Under the pieces are notes generated by a model. It searched no databases, was not told where the DNA came from, and saw only the letters and a list, made by a program, of their open reading frames with translations. A program made the translations under genes and the position numbers. This document shows, in pieces, positions 12,591 to 25,500 of a stretch of DNA of 64,000 nt (the stretch's first letter is position 1; each line of letters starts with the position of its first letter). This DNA comes from Archilochus colubris (lineage: Eukaryota; Chordata; Aves; Apodiformes; Trochilidae): positions 41,178,305-41,242,304 of the forward strand of contig CM041115.1 of assembly GCA_023079485.1 (NCBI GenBank). Reading direction: 5' to 3'.

Positions 12591-12775
12591 TCCTTTTTTT
12601 TTTTCTTTGTTTTGATTTGTTTTGGTTTTTTGTTTTTTTGGTTTGGTTTGGGGTTGGTTTTTTTGGGGGTTTGTTTGTGTTTTGTTTGTTTTTATTGTTT
12701 GCATTGGTTTTGGTTTTTTGTTTTTTTTTTTTGTTTGTTTGTTTCTTGTTTTTTTTTCTTCTTGTTTTGTTTTTT
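12591..12775 (+). repeat. Large T/G-rich simple tract
   Basis: About 185 bases made almost only of T and G (TTTTG, GGTTT, GTTTG units), with one GGGGG. Both strands give long open frames here, because T/G-only sequence has few stops on the complementary strand. The 174-codon minus-strand frame spanning 12474-12998 is Lys/Gln/Asn/Thr/Pro-rich through the tract and opens on TTG, so it is an artefact. Confidence 0.85.
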
Positions 12776-13798
12776 TCCCTCTATAATCATTTTGACATAG
12801 ATCTTTCATGTAGTTTAAACTGCACAAAGCATTTAATTCACTTTTCCTAATCCAGAGTAACAATAGAACAGTAGCTAAAGGGAGATTTCTGCAGTAGTGC
12901 CTCTCCAGAATACTCTCCCAGTCTGCAACAGACTGTCCAAGGGTTACCAAATGGGACACTGAACACCAATGAAATAACCCCCCACCCCTTCCCAACAAAC
13001 AAACACAGTGGATTCCTCACTCTTGAATTTATTCATTAATTTTTGAAAACATTTAAACATTCATTATCTGTAAATCTTGCAATGGGAAGCCCACTACTTG
13101 AGCAGCAAAAGTGTCCAGATGGTCTCTCTCTTCACCTTCTCCAGTAGCCATTGGTGAGTTGTGCGTTTGGGCACTTCATCTGGTACTCTCTATTTGATTT
13201 GAAATGATTGACTGGTATTGCTTGTGATGAAAAACCTCTTGCAATCAATCAAAGAAATCAGAATTTCAGCAAATCCATGTGGAGTTCCTAGGCCACACCA
13301 GCTGAGGATCATAAAGTTCTCTAACGTATGCAAAGTACTTTTTTGATTTTTTATGAATTGTGGAAACTCTATTGATTGAGACATATTTATGGATCTTGAC
13401 CATTTCTGTCTGGCAAAACTTATATTGTTAAGAAATCAATACAGTATCTTGCAAAAATACACTATCCTTTATTAATGGTTCTTAAAAAAATATATTTATA
13501 ATTACTAATTTTTTCCTCCACAAGTAGAGGGTAATGTGATGGCATATCCCTTCTAAAATACATGCCCTAAGGTATAATTTGCTTAAACAGTATTCTTGGT
13601 TTCATGCTATCAAAGTGATAAATATTTTGTTGTTCTTGTTATGTCATGCATTATTCTTTTTTATTTCTTTTAATAGACAAAAATCTTGGTGGCTCTGGAG
13701 ACCATGAAGTTTTATGTGAAATTATTATCTGTGTGGCCTTTTTGTTCACAGTCATAAAAGCCCCATGGAAACTAACTTAGATGATGATACAATTCTTA
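12776..13798. other. AT-rich unique DNA, no gene seen
   Basis: Only short chance frames. No recognised repeat. Confidence 0.5.
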
Positions 13799-13829
13799 AA
13801 AAAAAAATAATAAAAATAAAAAAAATAAA
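13799..13829 (+). repeat. A-rich AAAT-type simple repeat
   Basis: A runs separated by single T residues. Low complexity. Confidence 0.8.
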
Positions 13830-15006
13830 GAGAACTGAGCATAATAATAGCTAAACAACATATGAAATGAAGGGGGGCAAAAAAGAAGAGAAATAGCAGA
13901 GGAAAAGACTAGTCAGGACTATTGCGACAATAATTTTGAATTAATATATAATATTATCTTCCCATTTCACCCTTGTTCTTTCGTTTATAGTTTGAACCCT
14001 AAATATGCAGAGAACAGAAAGCAATTAGACAAGACATCACCTAGAATGCCTATCAGTTGTCAGATATGAAATACAAAGCAATCATTGTGTTTTGCATTGG
14101 CTACAAAGAAGCTGATGAAATAAACAGAATATGTAACATGATGTCTCTTTCATCTGTAAAAATATCAGCTCAGAGGTTATGCTTCATTAGCTTCAAATGT
14201 AGCATGCATAATAAAGGAAGAAGGCATAGCATTCCTTTGATTCATTGTGTGAAATCTTATCATTCCCTCTTTCAAGTCAGAATTTATTAAATAAGGTGAA
14301 TAATAAAAAAAATTCAGACTATATTTGTATCATAGTCTGGCACTCATTTCCTGATTACAGAGTAAATATGACAGTTCTGCACCTCCATTTTGTGTTATTA
14401 GGAAGTAAATGGGATAAGATGTACAGAGCTCCCTGCAGTATATTCACTCAAACATTTTCCCCTCAAAATCACTAAAAGAATCATTAAAAAGTATTTTTAA
14501 AAATTACTGTGGTGCAAAACACAAGGAATCTTCACTTCCTTCTTATTATATGCAAGGAAACATATGGAGTCTATCGGGTGCAGTAGGTCACCAGTTTTCA
14601 CAAAACCCTTGCAACGTTGTAACACATCTGCCACCCGAGGGAGGTGGTAGTAAGCCATTTTCATAGCATCTATTAATTGCAATGCATTTCCCTAAATTGC
14701 AGTTCATTAAATGTGCCAAATAATGTAAAAAATAACAGTTAGTTCAGATCACCCTTGGCCCACATCCAATCTTAGACATAGCTGAAATTTCATTGGAGAT
14801 TTCTATCTATAGAAGTATAAAAAATTATCTACAAGTATAAAAAAATTAGTATTTAATCAGGTTTTTTTTTTTTTTTCAGAGTCTGTATCATGGTTCTTAG
14901 AAGGGCAATGGTCCAGAAGATAATTGTGAACACTTGTAAAAGTCACTTTGGATCACTGTTGAATTGTCACTTTTCCTCCAAGGTAGGAGATTAAGAATTC
15001 CCTAAT

Positions 15007-15007
<1 letters not shown>
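13830..15007. other. AT-rich unique DNA, no gene seen
   Basis: A 61-codon minus-strand frame at 14497-14682 overlaps a slightly GC-richer patch with two or three CpGs, but no family is recognisable. Confidence 0.45.

Positions 15008-15051
<44 letters not shown>
15008..15051. repeat. AAT trinucleotide microsatellite (about 14 units)
   Basis: Nearly perfect ATA/AAT repeats ending in a short A run. It should be length-polymorphic between individuals. Confidence 0.95.
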
Positions 15052-15056
<5 letters not shown>

Positions 15057-15096
15057 CTGCCGTGATGAAAAAAAGGAAGTTAGAGAAAAAGCAAGC

Positions 15097-15143
15097 TAAC
15101 CAAACCAAAACCAAAACCACCAAAACCCAGAAAAAAAACCCTT
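15097..15143 (-). repeat. CCAAAA-type tract (T/G-rich on the minus strand)
   Basis: Repeats of CCAAAA and AACC with A runs, about 45 bases after the AAT microsatellite. It is the same class as the other T/G-rich tracts, in inverted orientation. Confidence 0.75.
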
Positions 15144-17122
15144 CCCTCAACCTTCCTCCCAAACACTTGTAATTCTCAGCCTTCTTCTTTGTATGAAACC
15201 ATATTCTTCCTTTACCCTGGAAATATAAAATATGAATCTATAATCTCAGGCAAATATCAAAGGAGTTTCTGAAAAAAAAGGAACAGGTTAGTTCAATATT
15301 TTTACACAGCAACCTCTGTATCCTTGCAAGTCAAGCTTTTTCAATTAATAAAGAAGAACTAATGTTTAAATCCATGGAAAGAAAGAAACATTAAGACACA
15401 TCAGATATTTTTCTTGAAATATGTGAAAAGTAAAGATCTGGAAAGTGAGAAATTAATTTTTTCATATTTAGAAAAATTGAAAGTTTGAACTCTACACCTT
15501 TAACTGTGATCATTTTGAAATGTTTAAACACAGTAAATTATGATTTTACTGTTCATTTTCTTGTTTCAAAATAGTCCCATTTGTAAAACTTAAAAAGGAA
15601 TAAAGAAAAAAAAAGAAATAGGAAAATTATTATTAAAAAGATTAAACAAAGAAACTGTTGATACTGGTCATTGCATTGTGTTTATTGACAAAACAGAGGA
15701 AATGAAAAGGAAATTGTCGAATTTGATGAAAATAACATCTTTTGAAAAAGATAAACAAGATGTTCCCTCATATGAAAACACATTGCTTTTTCCAGCCTTG
15801 TGAATTAGAAACAACCTCAGATCATTCCATGTTGCAACCAGCTCTTCTCAGCAGGTGTTTAAATAATTGCAAATAAAGAGAAATATGATCCTTGAATATC
15901 AATATGAATAAAATGTCACATCTCTATTAATGAAAATAGTTTGATTTTCTTCTTGCTTGTTTTAGTATGCTTCATAGACAATACTATCAGCTATTTTTTT
16001 CTTGAAAATTAAATAATAATATTTTCAGTGATAGATTGAAGGAACTGTGAATTTATATGTGAGTTAAGCAAACATCATGAAATTATGAATTACAATGACA
16101 ATGTTGCTTCAAGCATGAACAGAAGTAGATCAGCTTTGGAGATCTCTGTAGGTGCGAGTATCCATCCAAATGGGGTTTATTCCAAATCAGGGCTGAGTTG
16201 CTTTTTGGTTTTAGTGGGTTTTGTTTGTTTTTCTTGTTTATTTGTTTTTTTGAGTTCCTGAAGTATACCAACCTGTTCTCATTGTTTTTTAAATTATTGC
16301 AGTTAGTGGTACCTAATACAAATATCATTACTATATCATTTATAACTATATATAAAAATAATTTATAAGCAATTCAGATACGAAATATATATATAAAAAA
16401 GACGGAAGTAGTACACTAAGAGGTAAAACTTTACGTATCTGCACATACATACATATGTATATTTGTGTCTTGCAGAATGAGACACAAAATTTGACAGCAT
16501 TCCTTTTTTAAAATGTATTTAGTTTGTAGTTCTTTGTGCTCACTATTTTAGAAACTTCTGTCTGGTGCTACAGGAGAGGAGGATTACAATTGTCTAAAGA
16601 GAGGAACACTGCCCAAAGATTGAAAAGAATTTTATGTTTTTTGTTTAGTGTTTCATTATCTGAGAAGAGTATCACTGTTCCACTTAATAATAAGCAGCAG
16701 CCTGGCCCCCAGCTGCCCTAAAGCTTTAGCCTGTTAGGCAAGGTCATGATCATCAAATTATGCCTCACAATATAACAGTATGAAGTCAGCTTTCTAGGCT
16801 TGAAACTATGTTTTCTTCTCCTGTATAATATACATGATTTCATAATACCAGAAACTCTGCTACTATCATGCCATGCAATCTGAGGGAAAACTATTTGCTC
16901 CAGGAAGCCACTGAAGCTTCTGAGCAAGATGAGAAAGGTATAATCAAATATTTGACATGCTATTTTAGAAGTTTTCCTATCATGTAAATGTTGACTTAAC
17001 AATAAGTAACAAATGAGAGAATACCAACAGGTATTTGAATATCTCACAAATTGAAGATACAATTATGTGTCTTGGGTTTTATTTTAGGTAAACAATGGAT
17101 ACTATTGAATGTTTAGCTCTCC
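15144..17122. other. AT-rich unique DNA, no gene seen
   Basis: About 2 kb. A short ATAC-type patch lies near 16442. The 114-codon minus-strand frame at 16718-17062 shows no recognisable domain. Confidence 0.5.
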
Positions 17123-17130
17123 TTTTTTTT

Positions 17131-17161
<31 letters not shown>
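17123..17161 (+). repeat. Poly-T run interrupted by one C
   Basis: Twenty T, one C, then eighteen T. No retroposed gene was recognised on the right side, where an antisense processed copy would sit. Confidence 0.85.
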
Positions 17162-18934
17162 ATGAGGTTGGAATAGAATAATAAGAACTTTCAGTAGGGT
17201 TTCAGAAGGATACAAATGTCCTGCGACCTGAAGTCCAATTGTACTGCCTGAATTATATTAATGTAACAGGGAGTAGTAGCTGAAGTCCAGTTAGTCTCAG
17301 GCTAATAGTCATCCAGACTGCTTGACTTCAAATGTAAGTGCTAAGTCCCAGAGAGAAATACAAAATATTCCATGGCTGATTTGATCGTCCTAAGGAGCTG
17401 CGTCCTGCAGGGATGAAGGAGTACTTTGTACACGTCTGTGAGTGGATGGTAGGCTGAACACTTGTTTCCTGGTGTTTAAGTCTTCCCTTTTTTAAAATTG
17501 GTTCAATTACCTATGACCCTGTGTTTATGACCACATGAGGTCCATGGCCAGATGATGCAAACCACATTTAAATTCTGTTATTTCATCTCTTCAGAAGCTT
17601 AGCCAGGGACAGTACTCTTTAATGGTAAGAGGTATTAAATGCATGTACACTTTTGCAATTTCTTTAAGTGAAAAATTCAGTATGCTTCTTTGATATGCTG
17701 CAGAGCAGACACTTGAGCATAATTTTGGTTTCATGGGTGGAACACCTTCCTTATTTTAGTCCACGGAAGCCTCCCATTAATGTCAAAGTTTCCAGAATGC
17801 CTTTTGATTAACTCATTTTTGTTCATTTGAGGACCATGGCTATTAAGAAGCACACAGCCTAATTTCAATGCTATATTTCTTCTAAAGGGTTCTGTTTCAA
17901 AATAGGTAACATAATAATTGGCTGCTGAAAAGTGTTCATTTTATTCAGTATGATAAAGACTCTATCCGTGGCTACAGGCTTCATTAACGTACAGCACTTG
18001 AACTTCAAACAAAAGCAGTTTTCACAAATATTAAGCAAAACAATTCTTAAATTTAAGCAAATGAAGAACAAGGCAGCTGATAGCTTGTTGCAGACTCAGC
18101 TAAGGCGTAGTAGGTTTAAAGTGGTAATAGAATCTAAATGAGGATATCATACAGACTTGCAAAAAATAAATTCTTATTAAACAGATTACAAGTTTTAATT
18201 ATTTCTATTATTTTTATTTTTTTGATGATGCCTTCTATCTGGCCTGTTTTGGTATCTTTTATCTTCAGTGTAGTCAACATATACTGCAAAAATCTGATTA
18301 ACATAAGAAGAAATAATGAGTACAGAAAAAGGGTTACCCAGAGGATTTTTCCCTCCCTCCCCCATTTCAGGAAATATTTTTTAATCAAAGAGTAGTGCCC
18401 AGTCTTCAGGATGACTAATTAAAACCAGGAAGATTGAAAAGTGAATACATTAATTTTGCAAATCTTTCAGTTGCATACTTATGTATGAGTATGCCATTGA
18501 AGAGGATGCTAGGTTTTTATTAAAAGCTTTTTTTATCCAGGGTGTAGGGTAGACTGACAATGATATTTTCTAAGAAAAGCAGCAGGTTTAATGCATCAGT
18601 TGGTGGAACAGTTGAATTAGAAGACAGTGTCTGGACTGAATCCTGATCAAGGTCATTTTTTTCATGTTTTTGTATTTTCACAGGGGCACACACACACTCA
18701 CACACAAATGAGTTAACAATTGCTTTTGTAAATAGCAAAAGGATTTTTCAGGTTGCATTTAGTCTTATTTTTTGCTTCCCTCTCTCTTTCAAAGCACTTT
18801 CCTACCCTTCTGAATTCTTCTACAAAAAGCAAAGAGATAAAAAAAAAACAACCTTCTAACCATCTGAACAGAAAGTATATATTTACTCCAAGTGCTTCTC
18901 CCTTCTTTTTGTTCATCTATAATTTTGTGTAGTA
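17162..18934. other. AT-rich unique DNA, no gene seen
   Basis: No recognised repeat beyond a short CACACA patch near 18686. Confidence 0.5.
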
Positions 18935-19504
18935 TTAAATTTCTTTGTTCAATGAGTTGTGCTGACTTTGAGTTTCTTTCAATGATAAAATCTTTTTATA
19001 GATCCTAAATCTTTTCAGAAGGAAAAAAAAGTAAAAAATGTACATTTTCATGATCTTTAGTCTGGGGCACTGAGCTTTTTTGATCCACAAGCTTTTCACA
19101 ACAAAAAAAAGTACCAGACATTTTAAAACACTGGCAATATGAGGCTCCTTCAAATTGTCTACCAGTCTATTAAGAAGATTACCAAAATGAGTCTCTTTTA
19201 TTTGTGTTTGACTGCTTATAAATACATTTCTCCTTAAAGGAAATTGCCCAGAGTACGTAACTGCAAAACTGTTTTTATATGGAATGGCAAAAACATTTGA
19301 GTGAAAGATTACTATTAACCCCCTGTTCACCTTAAAAATAGCATTGAAATATCTCATAGTGTTGCTGCAACACTTGTCCTGATAATTTTCTCTGTGATGG
19401 TGCATGAAAGCAGACAAACACTGTGCAAAAGAATAAAGTGTTGGTGAACTTTTGTTTAACACTATTTGGGTGAAAGACAGAAAACATGGAAATGGCACTG
19501 TCAC
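18935..19504 (-). other. Unusually long open stretch of unknown meaning (about 189 codons)
   Basis: This is the longest open stretch in the window that is not caused by low-complexity DNA. On the minus strand it opens on GTG; the first ATG would be about residue 33, leaving roughly 157 codons. The translation is rich in Phe, Lys and Leu, has a Phe/Leu run in its last third (about residues 153-159) and a weakly hydrophobic segment just before it. I recognise no domain, signal peptide or family. The DNA is AT-rich like its surroundings, with no CpG enrichment, and neither splice sites nor a promoter are evident. It is probably a chance frame, recorded because of its length. Confidence 0.15.
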
Positions 19505-22150
19505 TGATAATCCTCAAGCTAAAGCGTAGATGCAAATGTCCTAAGGTAGTAGTGTTTAGGGCTTAAAGTCCGATCAGGCCACAATCTTTGTGAAACACGT
19601 TCATCCTTGGTAAATATTCTCTAAAGCAATGTTTCATTGATAAAAAATAAATCCAAAACAAAACAATGGGATTCTTTATAATATCAGAAGCATTATTTTA
19701 TTTTAAACAAAATGCTGCTGAAATTTGTCATAAACACACTTATTTGTAGTTTGAAATTTCTTACGGTCTCAAAATTTTGATATAGAAAAAACCAAAACAG
19801 ACCAAAGATGGTAAAAAGAAATTTATCTTCAGATAAACAACAATCTTTGTTCAAGGCTAACAATAAACTACATGGCTATCATCACTATTACAGATCTCGT
19901 TTTTCATGATTTACCGGAAAAAAGGTATGTCGTGTGTCACCATATATAATGGAAATTATAGTGTTTGAAAACATGGGCCAAAATGAGAATTGATATTTTT
20001 AACATGCTATATCTGTTAGTCTTACAGCAAATATAATTTTCTAAACAAGTAACAAAAAGACATACTGTAGAGGTTTGTGCATATAGTTAAAGCTCTAGAA
20101 AAGGCTTTATCACTTCTGGTATTTCCACATCTGCTTAATTCATATATCTCAATAGAACTTTATCCTTTATCAAAATTCACTTTCCTTAATTGTCTCTCAC
20201 CAGTTCTTTGGACTGCTTGAATACGTAATAGTAACTTGAATTTCAAGTGTCTTGGTCAATGCAGTTGATTTAGAGAGCTTTGTAAGTAACCTGGGAACAC
20301 AGTCACATTGCCCCCTGACTCTTTTAAGGTGGCTTCAGGACACACCTATCACTGCCAAAAGAAACTAGAATTAAAAAACAAGCCGCGATAATTTTTTTTT
20401 TTTTGTGACTTCACGAATTGAATTTTTTAATTGTCATCTTTGTCATCATTAATTGTCATTCTGGGGTGCAGGACTTTATCTTCTCATACAAATGTTTACA
20501 AGGCTCAGCAGTGAGTAATGTTTTCTTATGGCTCCATGAACATATCAAAAATAGAGGCTTCAAAGGAACTACTTAAGAGTCTTCTCACATGAAGTAGAGT
20601 TTTTAGAAATATCATAGGTTACTATAAATAAATATAGCTGCTTAACTAATTGTGCCTTTGTGCTGCCCTGGTGATCCTCTTCTCACCCAGTATTCTGAGC
20701 CTATAATTCACCCAATATTCTTCTAATTAAATTTAAATCAATATCACAACAAGACAAGAGGAAAAGACATCAATAATCCAATTATGTGCTGTTTTAAGTA
20801 TAACTTCTAACTGTGAGTTTTAGTCCACAACCATCACCAAGATTTTGAACTTCCTCTGTGCTCATCCCTCTCTTCAGCATGCAGACTGAGAGGAACTGGA
20901 TGTGCTGGGAGGCTGGCCCAGGTCCTCCATGATTTGTCTCAGATGCTGCATTCAAACTCAGTCATGGCCTGGCCTGTGTTGCTGGGCATGTATGGCTTTC
21001 CCTGTCCTGATATCATTTTGCTTGATGTTAGTCTGGTTAGTAAGTGATCTGAGTGGCCAGCTGACAAGCCAAGTAATATCTTGCTGTGCTCTTTTACCCT
21101 CTCGAGGATATTAATACATATCCCTCACTCTTGAGTGAACACCACTTTTCACAGCTGTAGAATATTGCTGGGTTTTATATGGATGAAATTGGCCAAGATA
21201 CAAAATTATTATGCTGAAGAACTAATCATCAGATAGCATAACTAAATAAGCCTTCTTTTGTAACTACATCTGGTTTTAAAATGACAAGTGCATGTGAGAC
21301 ACTTTTCTACACAAATAATTTATGTGAGTACTAAGACAAGACCACAAAATATTTCTCTTCAAATAAAAGAAACAGAAAAAAATCCTCTGGTGTTAACACA
21401 TAATGAGGAAAAAATTGCGACCTACATGCAGATTTTGAATGAAAGTATTTTCCAGTTAAGCTTTTGACTTTTCAGGTACTCTACTTGGACCCTGAGAAAT
21501 GCAAAATCAAAGAATGAGAAAGAAGCCAGCTGATTTATAGCCCAGATAAGAGGTTTTTTGAGCTATTGTGGCATTGTAACACTGAGGCATCTAAGATCAA
21601 GAATTTGAAAGAGTGAAAGGAATCACAAGTGAAGTGCTGTATGTAAAGCCCCTCAGCCTTGGGATCAGCTCAAGCTACAGCAGTGCCCTGGGAGAATGAC
21701 CCAGGTGGAAGTCAGTAACTCATATTTATACTATGAAACATGGCAGCCCAGAAAGAGAGATATTTTCACCCTGAAAAAGCTCTGCTGGCTGTGCTACTTT
21801 CAGTGATACAATTCCATCTGCCCCTCAGATACAAGGGGGCTGGGAAACCCGGTTCAAGTCATTCACAAGAAACAGGGAAATGTTTCCTCCATGCACACCT
21901 AAGTGAATATATTCTGTTGGGATAAATATGCCTCTGCAAAGTAAGAATATAAGCCTCCTGATGAACTGGCAAGTAGAGACATCCTTTACTTATGACACGA
22001 AATTATCTTCATTGACGTTTTGAGCACAGGGTACACAAAGACTGAAGAGGGGTCTGAGCAAAGCCAGTTGTGTCTTGCAACAAGAAAGATAAAGATGGAC
22101 AGATACTCCATTTTACTGGCACCTACTACACAATAGGCACACAAACAAAT
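19505..22150. other. AT-rich unique DNA, no gene seen
   Basis: Mostly AT-rich. A GC-richer patch at about 20880-21080 carries a 70-codon Cys/Leu/Trp-rich frame on the plus strand that matches no family I know. Confidence 0.45.
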
Positions 22151-22543
22151 CATGGAATCACAGATCATCAGAAACTGGAAGGGACCTCAGAAGATTATCA
22201 AGTCCAACCCCCCTGCCAGAGCAGGACTACAACTCGAGCAGGTCACTCAGAAAGGCAACCAGATGGGTCTTGAAAGTCTCCAGAGGGGACTCCACAACGT
22301 CTCTGGGGAGCCTTTTCCAGGGCTTTGTAACCCTTACAATGAAGAAATTCTTCTTCATGTTGAGGTGGAACTCGCTGTGCTCTATCTTGAATCTATTGTC
22401 CCTCATCCTATCACAGGGCACAGGTCAGAAGTTGTCCTTTCCTTCTTGACACCCAGCCCTCATATATTTATACACATTAACTAGACTCCCTGTCAGTCAT
22501 CTCCTCTCCAGACTAAAAAGCTCCAGATCTCAATCTTCTGACA
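22151..22543 (-). mobile_element. CR1 LINE fragment, antisense, 5'-truncated
   Basis: The plus strand opens with CATGGAATCACAGATCATCAG (the degenerate 3' octamers in antisense) and then the antisense CR1 3' end: CTGGAAGGGACCTC, AAGTCCAACCCCCCTGCC, GAGCAGGTCACTCAG, then a block ending CCTCATCCTATCACAGGGCA and ATCTCCTCTCCAGACTAAAAAG. On the minus strand, 22227-22421 reads as the carboxy end of CR1 ORF2, with FFIVRVTKPWKRLPRDVVES and PLETFKTHLVAFLSDLLEL. The copy stops near 22543, so it is 5'-truncated. It belongs to a different CR1 subtype from the copies at 453 and 42511, judging by the 3' sequence. It is not capable of retrotransposition. Confidence 0.92.
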
Positions 22544-25500
22544 AATCTAATGATTTAATTACCAACTGAATCAGTGGCCACAAGAGAAAAATGTAGTTGT
22601 GTGGCTGAGACAAGGCACACCCAGCACAAAAAGATCAAGGAAACAAGAAATAGAGTTATGGTGTTACCTAGGATGTAAGAAAGTTTTCATCTTGAAATAT
22701 GCAGTCTTTTCTGGTTACTGTTTAGCACTGCTCAAAGATATTGAAATTTGACAGCTCTGTCCTTTTTGTATAAATGGAGCCATGCTGAGTTACATAGGCT
22801 TTCTATCTTCTCCAACATAATTAGTATCTTGGGCTCAAATAATGCAGTCAATAAATGAAGGTTCCTTCAAGAACCCCTGGAAAAACAGGAATTGCCAATT
22901 GACTGTATGAAGGTATGCATGTATTTATTTTAAGGAAAAATATTGAACAACTAAATCTCATGCACTGGTACTGTGCTGTTCTCACTCAAAGAAACATTAT
23001 CTTCATCAAAACACAGAAAGAGATACTATGAAGAATGGGAAAAGACCACCAGCAGAGAACAAAAAACACATTAAAGGAGTAAACCTGAATTTTTCCAAAG
23101 ACTTTGGAACTAGACATTGTATTTACATTACAATATGAAGCTAGTCTACTCCATGTAGACCTGGAGTAGTCTGCTACTTATGTATGATAAAACTGGTGTA
23201 AGCATAGTTTTGAGTACAAATAAATACACCTAATTTTAACACAGTATCTTCTGTATGCAGACACATCCCAGTGCCTATTTTCTGCAGCTTAGGTCTGCAA
23301 GAACATAATCAATGTGCAGGAAGCATGAACAAGGAAAGTTACCACAGATGCAGTACAACTGTCCTGATTTACCCCAGACGAAGAGTTTTGTTCTCTTGCT
23401 TTTCTCTGGTGAACTTATGAGCCCTTCAGAAACAAATATAATTTTGAGAGATTTCATATTTTTCTGCATTCACCTGGGTTGGGAAATTTTTTTCAGTGTT
23501 AAATTTTTTGGTAACCACATTGCTCTTTCTACCTTTTTTTGGCCTTTGTATAAGAGGTTGCTTTTGTTTTGCCCTTTGTTTTTCAGGAAGATTATTATGT
23601 CATTTTCTTTAAAAGAGCACCACATGCTCCTTGGTTTGTTCTGAGTATTCAGGGTGACTCCACTGATGAGAAACTGGCATATACATGGATGGGATGTGCC
23701 CTGTAAGTACAATCATTGTATGCAAATAAGCAGCAGAGAATAAGCAAAGTTAATTTAATGCTTAATTAGTTCTTATGACATAATGTTCCTTTTTATTGTT
23801 ATCTACTCTGTGAAAATCTGTAACCATGTACTCATGCTATTTACTTTCCCAGTTTTTGAGACAATGGTTTATACCAGATAAAAAATGTTCTTTATTTTAT
23901 TTCCCATCTCCACAGATGTATGTGTTAATTTCTATGTCATCTGCTTTTCCGAGTTCTCCTTGTAGGTTTCTTGAGCTGCCCTGTTTGGGGGTCACATGTC
24001 TTTTTCAGAAAATCTGTAAATTTACTTGGTGCAATGATTTCTCTGCCTGTGACTACCATGATTCTATTTCTCTGCAAAATTTATACTGCTTTCTTATGAT
24101 ATGTCCCTCACAATATACTTCTTCAGTTTATGGATTTGTTGCCAATTATCCCATGTTATATTTATTGATGGCTATTGCTACTTAGTGGAACTTTTACTGT
24201 GAAGGCGGTGATTTATTGATATGAGACTTGCAGTTTTATAATGTCCTAGCCGCTTCCCACTAACAAGAGTGACAAATGTGTTATTATCTGCACAGTTGCT
24301 TTCCTATAAGTAAATGGAGAAAATATTGTGGTTCAACATGTCTAATCAAGTATGATTATTCTAAGCAATTTTCATTCAAAGAGCAATTTTCTTGGTTTTC
24401 TGGAGGGAGCTTTCCTTTTTCAGATTTTTAAGTAATTTTTTTCCATTATTTTCATAATTAATTCATGATTATTCATAAATAATTTTGAGATAAGTAATAA
24501 ATTAGGTAAAATATGATTATTTTTAACTTACAAGAAATGCTTATCAGAGAACCCTAAAGCAGAATTTATTTTTCAATTTTTTTTTTTCTTTCATATATGA
24601 ATAACAAAGCTGGGTGTAAGGCAGTGTGTGCTTTTGATGGAGAAAACCGTATAGAAGAACGCAAAATTCTTACAATGAATGTTGTTTCAGCTCTTATCCA
24701 TGCTTTGGCATGGGAAATTAAACACGTCAAGGATTTACAAGCTGCAGGTTCATTACCTCATTCTAAAATGGTCAATTGCTGTCTTCTCTGTCCCAGTTTC
24801 ACTGTGAGAAATGACTCTAAAGATTTTTAGGAGACATAATGTACCTATTAGACAGCAATTGTGTAGCTGCCAATGTACCTGACTCCTACTGATTGTCTAC
24901 TGATCAGCAACGTGCCATCAAGTTACTCACTGCTAACTCGGTATTTACAGTTGTATATAAATGCTGTAGTTCAAAAATATATTTTACTATAAATCCTCTT
25001 ACAAATATTTTGTTACTGCTATGAATTTTTTTTTAATGTCTCTTTCAGTCTGTAGTCAGATCAGCATAGGATTTTATATCTTTGTTCATCTGTTCCAGCT
25101 TCTTTAGAGAGTAATTGTGCAGCTCAGAAGTACTATTCAGGCTGACGTAACTAAATAAACTTTGGTGACCTTTTAATTTCCTTTCTATTTGCTCTTCTCA
25201 CCTTTTTAATTTTTTTATTGGTTTTCCTTATGCTTTTCCAAAGATTTATGGAAGAAGATAAAATAGATATATTAGAATGGAAAAAAAAAATCCTGAACTC
25301 CAGGTAATTTTTGACAGCTCATGGTACTAAGGAATGAATTGTCTTTCAGTACCATTTATACTGACCTATCAAATAAGTAATTCAACTTTTGTAGTATGGA
25401 AGAGAGAGAGGAGGAAGAGATAATTGCTTTGACCATAAATCACTATAAAAGATACAGGCAAAATAACTTCTGAAGTCACTGCTACAAAAACTTGCTATAA

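Noticed and set aside
12474..12998. 174-codon minus-strand reading frame
   Set aside because: It runs through the T/G-rich tract, is Lys/Gln/Asn/Thr/Pro-rich there, and opens on TTG. Low-complexity artefact.
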